Positions 58,577-64,000 of a stretch of DNA of 64,000 bases are shown piece after piece; the stretch's first letter is position 1; each line of letters begins with the position of its first letter. This DNA is from Sphingomonas sp. BAUL-RG-20F-R05-02 (GTDB taxonomy: Bacteria > Pseudomonadota > Alphaproteobacteria > Sphingomonadales > Sphingomonadaceae): contig NZ_JAKNQH010000006.1 in the NCBI RefSeq assembly GCF_022662305.1, forward strand, positions 154,452 through 218,451, in the 5' to 3' direction. The position numbers and the translations under genes were made by a program. The notes beneath the pieces were generated by a model. The model did not search any database and was not told where the DNA came from. It saw only the letters and a program-made list of their open reading frames with translations.

Positions 58577-59442
58577 ACGCGGCGGGTGGCGGACAGCGCG
58601 CTGCCGGCGGCGGCGGTGATGATGCACAGGATCGCGCACCATTGCAGCGGGCTCAGCACCTCGTCCAGCACGACGAACCCGGCGAGTGCGGCCACGGCGG
58701 GCGACGCGCTGACGAGGATGCCGAACACGGCGGCGGGGACGCGGCGCATCGCCTCCATCTCCAGCGAATAGGGCAGCGCGCTCGACAGTGCGGCGATGGC
58801 GAGGCCGGTCGCCAGCACCGACGGGCTGAGCATCGCGGTGCCCGAGGCGGCAAGCCCGACCGGCAGCGTGAAGGTGACCGACACCAGCATTCCCCACGCC
58901 ACCGCATCGCGGCCGAGCGTGGCGGAGACGCGCTTGCCGTAGATGATGTACAGCGCCCAGCATCCCGCCGCGCCGAGCGCGCAGGCGATCCCGACGGGGT
59001 CGAGCCGGTCGTGCGCGCGCAGCGGCAGGAGCAGCAGCAACCCGCAGACCGCGGCGGCGAGCCAAACGAAATCCGCCCTGCGCCGCGATGCCGCCAGCAC
59101 GAGGCCGAGCGGCCCGATCACCTCGATCCCGGTGGCGATGCCGAGCGGAATGCGCGCGAACGCCTGATAGATTAGCAGGTTCATCAACCCGAGCATTGCG
59201 CCATACGCGATCAGCGCGGGCAGCAGCGCACGCGGCACGCGCCGCCGCCATGGCTGGCGCAGCGCCATCAGCAGCACCGCCGCAAGGGCAACGCGCAGCG
59301 CCGTCACGCCGAACGCGCCGACCACGGGGAACAGGTGCTTGGCGACGCTTGCGCCAAGGTTCATCGACGCTTGTGACCCGAAGGCGGCGGCGATGCCGAT
59401 CAGCGTGGCGTTACGATCGGGTGCAGGCATAGTGCGCGCCAT
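58573..59442 (-). CDS. EamA family (RhtA-like) exporter
   Basis: A 289-residue DMT transporter with ten TM helices and two EamA repeats ([10 protein letters not shown] between them). The [20 protein letters not shown] end is typical of RhtA-like threonine/homoserine exporters. It is convergent with the MFS gene; stops overlap in CTAG. The 133 bases between its start and the hydratase gene may hold a promoter; no gene is seen there. Confidence 0.87.
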   Translation of the reverse strand: MARTMPAPDRNATLIGIAAAFGSQASMNLGASVAKHLFPVVGAFGVTALRVALAAVLLMALRQPWRRRVPRALLPALIAYGAMLGLMNLLIYQAFARIPLGIATGIEVIGPLGLVLAASRRRADFVWLAAAVCGLLLLLPLRAHDRLDPVGIACALGAAGCWALYIIYGKRVSATLGRDAVAWGMLVSVTFTLPVGLAASGTAMLSPSVLATGLAIAALSSALPYSLEMEAMRRVPAAVFGILVSASPAVAALAGFVVLDEVLSPLQWCAILCIITAAAGSALSATRRV

Positions 59443-59575
59443 AGCCTGCGCACGTCGCCTTTGCCCGTGCTTTTACCGTTCCGCCGTCAGCGTAACCAGC
59501 CCGATCAGGCCGAACGCACGCGGCGGTGCATCCGGTGCGAAGAGCCGCTGCGCTCCGCACTCTCGCCCCGTGTGC

Positions 59576-60382
59576 TTATCGCGCGGTGATGCCGCACGCC
59601 ACATCCAGCCGCCCGCCAAACCGCGCCACGACCCGATCCCCGACAGCGACCGGATGCACCCCGGTCACCGCACCGGTCGAGATCCACTGCCCCGCCGCGA
59701 CCGGAATGCCCCGCGCCGCAAGCAGTTCGAACAGGAAGCGCGCCGCGCCGAACGGGCCGTCCAGCATCGTCGCGGTCGTCGCCCTGCCAATCAGCGTGTC
59801 GTTGATCCACAGCTCCACGGGCCAGACATCAAGGTCGAGATCGCGCCAGCCTTCGATGGCAGCGCCGACGATCAGCCCGTTGTTGTTGCCGAAATCCGAC
59901 ACGGTGACGGTCGGGCCATGATCGTTGATGCCCGGGAACGGCGAACTGGCGATCTCGATCCCGACATGCACGGCATCGATCAGGGCAGCCGCCTCCGCAT
60001 GGCTATAGCGGGTTTTGAACGGATCGGGCGCAGTTCCGATCCGCAACAGGAACTCCGCCTCCGCCGCGCCGAACCCGTCGGCGAAGATCGGCATTGCCAC
60101 ATCATCGCCCGCGTCCACGACGTGATCGGAAAAGATCGGCCCGGCGAGCCGGTCTGTTCCGTCGAACGGGGGGCTGATCTTGCCAACCTTCCAGCCGGCG
60201 ATGCGCGCGTCGGATAACGCGATCGCACGATCCTGCACGCCATACGCCTGCCCGAGCGATTCGGGGATCCGGCCAGGAAAGTCGGGCAGCGCGAGCCCGG
60301 CGCGGCGCGCGTCCGTAAAGGCCCGGGCAATCAGTTCCACATTGGATTCCGGCGACACTTTTAGCCTTTCGGTAAAGCTCAT
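59576..60382 (-). CDS. 2-keto-4-pentenoate hydratase/FAH family protein
   Basis: A 268-residue protein of the MhpD/FAH-related fold. Acidic metal-site residues are in AEAEFLLRIG and HVGIEIASSPFP, with a conserved ISTGAVTGVHPVAVGD loop. Family members add water to 2-hydroxypenta-2,4-dienoates, or decarboxylate related oxalocrotonates, in meta-cleavage and sugar-acid pathways. It is divergent from a LacI-family regulator with an operator between, so its expression is probably induced by a carbon source. It is not next to other meta-cleavage genes here. Confidence 0.88.
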   Translation of the reverse strand: MSFTERLKVSPESNVELIARAFTDARRAGLALPDFPGRIPESLGQAYGVQDRAIALSDARIAGWKVGKISPPFDGTDRLAGPIFSDHVVDAGDDVAMPIFADGFGAAEAEFLLRIGTAPDPFKTRYSHAEAAALIDAVHVGIEIASSPFPGINDHGPTVTVSDFGNNNGLIVGAAIEGWRDLDLDVWPVELWINDTLIGRATTATMLDGPFGAARFLFELLAARGIPVAAGQWISTGAVTGVHPVAVGDRVVARFGGRLDVACGITAR

Positions 60383-60398
60383 GTGTCGCGCCCGTATC

Positions 60399-60413
60399 GG
60401 AAACCGGTGTCAA
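60399..60413. promoter_or_regulatory. LacI-family operator, copy 3
   Basis: GGAAACCGGTGTCAA, identical in all 15 positions to 4644-4658. It lies 17 bases from the hydratase start and 56 bases from the regulator start, in their shared 86-base gap. This position would allow autoregulation and control of the hydratase. Confidence 0.75.
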
Positions 60414-60468
60414 GGACAACCATCCCGCCGAGGCTGGCTCGCGCCCGTTTCCGCGACTATGCTGGGCC

Positions 60469-61506
60469 ATGGAGAAGACCGGACAACCAACGATCAACGA
60501 CGTCGCGCGGGTCGCCGGCGTCTCAAAGAAAACCGTCAGCCGCGTCATCAACCGGTCCCCGCTGCTCAACGAGGATACACGCCGGCGCGTCGAGGAGGTG
60601 ATCGGCGACCTCGGCTACATCCCCAACCCGCAGGCGCGCGCGCTCGCGCTGGGGCGCAATTTCCTGATCGGCCTGGTCCACGACAACCCCAATGCGCAAA
60701 CCGTCATGAACGTGCAGCAGGGCATGCTGGAGGCCGTGTACGATACCGAGTTCGAGATGGTGGTACGCCCGCTCAATCGCGGTTCGGCGACGATGTTACA
60801 GGACTTGCGGCACTTTCTGGAGCGGCAGCGGCTGTTCGGCGTGCTGTTGATGCCGCCGATCAGCGAGAACGACGCGATCGCACAAATCTGCACCGACATC
60901 GGCTGTCGCTATGTGCGGATGGGATCGGCCGAACTTGATACCGACGACCACATGGTCGCCTCCAACGATCGCGACGCGGTGCGGGAGGCGACCAAGTACC
61001 TGATTGCGGAAGGGCATCGTCGCATCGGCCTGATCGCCGGCCCGCACGGCTTTCGCTCCGCGCGGGAGCGACGGCTGGGGTTCGAGGATGCTTTGCGCGA
61101 TGCCGGCATCGCCCTTCCCCGCAGCATGATCGCGGACGGCAATTACCAGTTCGACTCCGGTCTGGTCGCGGCCGACCGGCTGCTCGATTTGGTACCGCGA
61201 CCAACCGCGATCTTCTCCTGCAACGATGAGATGGCGGCGGGCGTGATCCACGCGGCGTGCCAACGCGGCCTCAGCGTGCCGCGCGACCTTTCGGTAATCG
61301 GGTTCGACGACACGCCGATCGCCGCGCATATGTGGCCGCCGCTGACGACAGTGCGCTGGCCGATCGCGACGATGGCGCGATCCGCCGCGCTGAAGCTGAT
61401 CGCTGGCGTGACCGAGCAGACCTCCGACGATCAGGTGCGCGAACCATCGTTGTTCCGCTCGACGTTGATCCGTCGCGGATCGGTCGCGGGGCCGGCTGCG
61501 GATTGA
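60469..61506 (+). CDS. LacI family transcriptional regulator
   Basis: A 345-residue repressor. The helix-turn-helix TINDVARVAGVSKKTVSRVIN (about residues 8-28, quoted in part here as TINDVARVAG) and hinge region RALALGRN are followed by a periplasmic-binding-type sensor domain (FSCNDEMAAGVIHAA, LSVIGFDDTPIA). It should bind palindromes with a CCGG centre; three such sites are in the window. The ligand is not predictable. It is divergent from the hydratase gene. Confidence 0.94.
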   Translation: MEKTGQPTINDVARVAGVSKKTVSRVINRSPLLNEDTRRRVEEVIGDLGYIPNPQARALALGRNFLIGLVHDNPNAQTVMNVQQGMLEAVYDTEFEMVVRPLNRGSATMLQDLRHFLERQRLFGVLLMPPISENDAIAQICTDIGCRYVRMGSAELDTDDHMVASNDRDAVREATKYLIAEGHRRIGLIAGPHGFRSARERRLGFEDALRDAGIALPRSMIADGNYQFDSGLVAADRLLDLVPRPTAIFSCNDEMAAGVIHAACQRGLSVPRDLSVIGFDDTPIAAHMWPPLTTVRWPIATMARSAALKLIAGVTEQTSDDQVREPSLFRSTLIRRGSVAGPAAD

Positions 61507-61644
61507 CGGCGCATGCCCGTGCGACATGACACCGTATCGTCGACGCCGTCGATATTATGGCCCTCGCAGCGGCCAGACCGCCGGATGTGACATCGGCTCA
61601 GGCAGCCTTAAGGGCCGGTGTTTACTGGTGCACCAACGGCTCCC

Positions 61645-61720
61645 CGGCGCAGCGCCGTGCCGACTACCGTAAGTACGGATCGCAGGCGATCGAGGCGATT
61701 GCACTTCGGCGAACTTCGCC
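61645..61720. repeat. Cluster of short palindromes downstream of the LacI gene
   Basis: Four short inverted repeats follow one another: CGGCG-CAG-CGCCG (61645-61657), CCGTA-AG-TACGG (61667-61678), GATCGC-AG-GCGATC (61678-61691) and GGCGAA-C-TTCGCC (61708-61720). Loops of one to three bases are too short for stable RNA hairpins in some cases, so some may be DNA palindromes. The whole 242-base gap (61507-61748) contains no convincing gene. Confidence 0.4.
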
Positions 61721-61748
61721 TAGGGCGCCGCACCACGTGGGCAGGTGT

Positions 61749-61967
61749 CTAGCGTAGATTGTCCTTGTCGCGCGTCACCAACCACGACGCGACCGACAGC
61801 ATCGCCAGCAGCGCCGGATACAGCACTTTGCCGCGCAGCGCGTGGCGGAACCCAGCCGGCTCGGGCCGCCGCGCGGGATGGAAACCCACCGGTCGAAAAC
61901 CCGGCGATTGATCGTGCACGCGGAGGCCCGGCAAGACGGGGGCGACAGGTGACTCGACGTTTGACAT
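61749..61967 (-). CDS. Small hypothetical membrane protein
   Basis: 72 residues from the ATG at 61967 (a longer frame starts at 61991). The N-terminal half is polar and Pro/Arg-rich, and the C-terminal part has one TM helix (VLYPALLAMLSVASWLV) followed by TRDKDNLR. No family recognised. It is convergent with the LacI gene and on the same strand as galU. Retained for its membrane helix and plausible start, with low confidence. Confidence 0.45.
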   Translation of the reverse strand: MSNVESPVAPVLPGLRVHDQSPGFRPVGFHPARRPEPAGFRHALRGKVLYPALLAMLSVASWLVTRDKDNLR

Positions 61968-62154
61968 AGGGTTTCTCCGCGACGTCGCCATCCTATAACA
62001 CTCGCCCTTTGCGCTTCCGTTAACATGCGGCGCAATCCACCGAAATGGATCTTACCACACGCATTTCACGGAAGGCAAAGTTTCGCCTACGGAAGGGTAT
62101 TCGTGACACGCCGACGGTAAGCCGGGAATTCGGCACCGACGACCTGCATCCTTG

Positions 62155-63012
62155 TCAGAGTATGGACTTTGCCCACGCGCGAAGGTCGCCGCCCATGGTG
62201 GCATCGCGGCAGGCCAGCGCGAAATTGGCCTGTGCGAAGCCGAGCTTTGATCCGCAATCATAGCGTTCGCCCGCGAAGGTGACGCCGTGGAACGGCTGCT
62301 GGCCGATCAGCTTCGCCATCGAATCGGTCAACTGCACCTCGCCACCGGCGCCGGCCTCTTGCGTGGCGAGATATCCCATGATTTCGGGCTGGAGGATGTA
62401 GCGTCCGGCCACGATCAGGTTGGACGGCGCAGTGCCCGCCTTCGGCTTCTCGACAAGCCCGCGCACCTCGGTGAGCGCCCCGTCGCGTGCGCCGGGATCG
62501 AGCACACCGTAGCTCGGCGTCTCCGCCATCGGCACTTCCAGCGCGCAGATCAGATTGCCGCCGACCTCTTCGTAGGCGTCGACCATCTGCTTGAGGCAAC
62601 CGGGGCTGCCGACCATGAACTCATCCGGAAGGATGATCGCGAACGGTTCGTCACCGATCACGTGACGCGCGCACCAGATCGCGTGGCCGAGTCCGCGCGG
62701 CTCCTGCTGACGGACGAACACCGCATCCCCCGGCGTGAGCCGCGAGCCTTCCAGCGCCACCATCGACTTGCCGCGATCGGCCTGGGTGCGTTCGAGTTCG
62801 TAGGCCATGTCGAAATGGTCCTCGATCGCCGCCTTGCCGCGACCGTTGACGAACACCATGGTCTCGATTCCCGCCTCGATCGCCTCATCGACGGCATATT
62901 GGATGAGCGGGCGATCGACCACCGGCAGCATCTCCTTGGGCACCGCCTTGGTGGCGGGGAGGAAGCGCGTGCCCAGCCCGGCGACAGGAAAGACGGCCTT
63001 GCGGATCTTCAT
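62155..63012 (-). CDS. galU: UTP--glucose-1-phosphate uridylyltransferase
   Basis: A 285-residue nucleotidyltransferase. The GLGTRFLPATKAVPKEMLP motif (residues 12-30), VDRPLIQYAVDEA, the E/D-rich LPDEFM and VEKPK motifs are all those of GalU. It makes UDP-glucose, the donor for exopolysaccharides and LPS sugars. Its start overlaps the epimerase stop by four bases (ATGA), so UDP-glucose synthesis and UDP-glucuronate use are coupled. Confidence 0.96.
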   Translation of the reverse strand: MKIRKAVFPVAGLGTRFLPATKAVPKEMLPVVDRPLIQYAVDEAIEAGIETMVFVNGRGKAAIEDHFDMAYELERTQADRGKSMVALEGSRLTPGDAVFVRQQEPRGLGHAIWCARHVIGDEPFAIILPDEFMVGSPGCLKQMVDAYEEVGGNLICALEVPMAETPSYGVLDPGARDGALTEVRGLVEKPKAGTAPSNLIVAGRYILQPEIMGYLATQEAGAGGEVQLTDSMAKLIGQQPFHGVTFAGERYDCGSKLGFAQANFALACRDATMGGDLRAWAKSIL

Positions 63013-64000
63013 GCCGGCACCTTGTAGAAGTCGCGATACCAGTCGGCGAACCGCTTGAGGCCATCCTCGAGCATCACCTCGGGATGATAGCCTGTGATCG
63101 CGCGCAGCTTCGACACGTCGGCATAGGTGGCGGTGACGTCACCCGGTTGCATCGGCCGCATGATCTTCTCGGCAGTCTTACCGAGTGCGGATTCCAGCGC
63201 CTCGATCATCTCCATCAGGCCTACGGGCCTGCTGTCGCCGATGTTGAGGACGCGATGCTCCTTGCGTTCCGGCGGATGGTCGAGCGAGCCGATGATGCCG
63301 TCGACGATGTCGTCGATATAGGTGAAGTCGCGCGCCATCTTGCCTTCGCCGTAGACCTCGATCGGGTCACCGCGCAGGATCTTCTGGGTGAAGCCGAAAT
63401 ACGCCATGTCTGGCCGTCCCCACGGTCCATAGACGGTGAAGAACCGCAAGCCGGTCTGCGGGAAGCCGTACAGCTTGGAGTAGCTGTGGCTCATCAGTTC
63501 GCACGCACGCTTGGTGGCGGCGTAGAGCGACACAGGGCTGGTCGCCGGCTCATCCTCTGTGAAGCCCGCTCCGCCCATCGGCTTGTCGCCGTACACCGAC
63601 GAGGACGATGCGTAGACGAGATGTTCGAAATCGGCCGCGTGGCGGCTGGCTTCGAGCAGCGAGAGATGGCCGGCGAGATTGGAGCGTTCGTAAGCGAACG
63701 GGTTCTCGAGGCTGTAGCGCACCCCCGCCTGCGCGGCGAGGTGGACGATGCGCTTCACCCCGTTGTCGCGCACCAGCGCGGCGATGGCGGGCGCATCGGC
63801 GATGTCGAGTTTGTGGAAGGTGAAGCCCTCCACCCCCTCGAACGTCGCCAGCCGCGCCGCCTTCAGCGCCGGGTCGTAATAATCGTTGACGATATCGACG
63901 CCGATCACCCGTTCCCCGCGGGCGAGCAGCTTATGCGCCGTCGCATGACCAATGAAGCCGGCGGCGCCGGTGACGAGGACGGGATCGGCCCGTTGCGCGC
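63009..64000 (-). CDS. UDP-glucuronate 4-epimerase-type protein (5' end outside window)
   Basis: A nucleotide-sugar epimerase of the extended SDR family that runs off the right edge; the visible N terminus reads ADPVLVTGAAGFIGH, containing the GxxGxxG motif, so only a few codons are missing. The SSSSVYGD and YAATKRACE (catalytic Tyr/Lys) motifs and the GPWGRPDMAYFGFTQKI segment are typical of UDP-glucuronate 4-epimerases (LspL/Cap1J type), which make UDP-galacturonate for capsule and LPS. It is translationally coupled to galU. Confidence 0.88.
   Translation of the reverse strand, partial: AQRADPVLVTGAAGFIGHATAHKLLARGERVIGVDIVNDYYDPALKAARLATFEGVEGFTFHKLDIADAPAIAALVRDNGVKRIVHLAAQAGVRYSLENPFAYERSNLAGHLSLLEASRHAADFEHLVYASSSSVYGDKPMGGAGFTEDEPATSPVSLYAATKRACELMSHSYSKLYGFPQTGLRFFTVYGPWGRPDMAYFGFTQKILRGDPIEVYGEGKMARDFTYIDDIVDGIIGSLDHPPERKEHRVLNIGDSRPVGLMEMIEALESALGKTAEKIMRPMQPGDVTATYADVSKLRAITGYHPEVMLEDGLKRFADWYRDFYKVPA

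Noticed and set aside
61557..61757. Plus-strand open frame of 66 codons after the LacI gene
   Set aside because: It overlaps a palindrome cluster and the convergent small gene, has no clear ribosome site and no recognisable family.

Overview
The window is high-GC chromosomal DNA from an alphaproteobacterium, most likely a sphingomonad (Sphingomonas or a close relative). The evidence is a complete 14-subunit nuo operon of alphaproteobacterial type, a nuoN-birA-coaX-rnj-DUF1467 string, gap-pgk-class I aldolase clustering, a zapA/6S RNA/5-FCL locus with a ZauP-like gene, and DUF1467 and DUF2842 proteins. These gene identities come from reading the translations; no database search was run.

Layout. 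1-0.6 kb: a TerD-family protein. 0.7-7.2 kb: a divergent cluster with a very large secreted LamG/toroid-like protein on one side and a Tat-exported type B carboxylesterase plus a small LamG protein on the other, with two copies of a LacI-type operator between them. 7.2-16.4 kb: a four-gene tripartite efflux operon (adaptor, two different RND permeases, NodT-type outer-membrane factor). 16.5-20.2 kb: birA, coaX, rnj and a DUF1467 gene. 20.3-35.4 kb: nuoA-N on the minus strand, with an NTF2/SnoaL-like gene between nuoD and nuoE. 35.5-38.7 kb: inositol monophosphatase, efp, an M23 peptidase and an L,D-transpeptidase. 39.0-41.6 kb: a small hypothetical gene, thiE, glutathione peroxidase and class I aldolase. 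41.7-44.4 kb: pgk, a MOSC gene and gap with one-base overlaps. 44.5-46.2 kb: zauP-like, zapA, 6S RNA, 5-formyl-THF cyclo-ligase, DUF2842 and tRNA-Asp. 46.2-51.7 kb: AI-2E-type transporter, ClC channel, a probable TonB-C-like secreted protein and a COG2509 flavoprotein. 51.7-53.9 kb: a lower-GC accessory patch with a surface lipoprotein gene interrupted by an IS5-family (IS427-type) element. 53.9-64 kb: a GT39-type glycosyltransferase, shikimate dehydrogenase paralogue, Tat-SDR, two small-molecule exporters, a 2-keto-4-pentenoate hydratase divergent from a LacI regulator, galU and the 3' part of a UDP-glucuronate 4-epimerase.

How the parts relate. The most interesting link is regulatory. A 15-base sequence in the gap between the LacI regulator and the hydratase (60.4 kb) recurs exactly in the gap between the large LamG protein and the carboxylesterase (4.6 kb), and a third, 13/15-identical copy lies in inverted orientation 66 bp away. 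This suggests one LacI-controlled catabolic regulon split over about 56 kb. The second strong result is the IS insertion. Removing the 848-bp element and one TA copy restores an in-frame ATG and a normal lipoprotein signal peptide, so the insertion separated a TbpB-like lipoprotein from its own start. A third is a run of four consecutive three-base-loop hairpins just downstream of efp.
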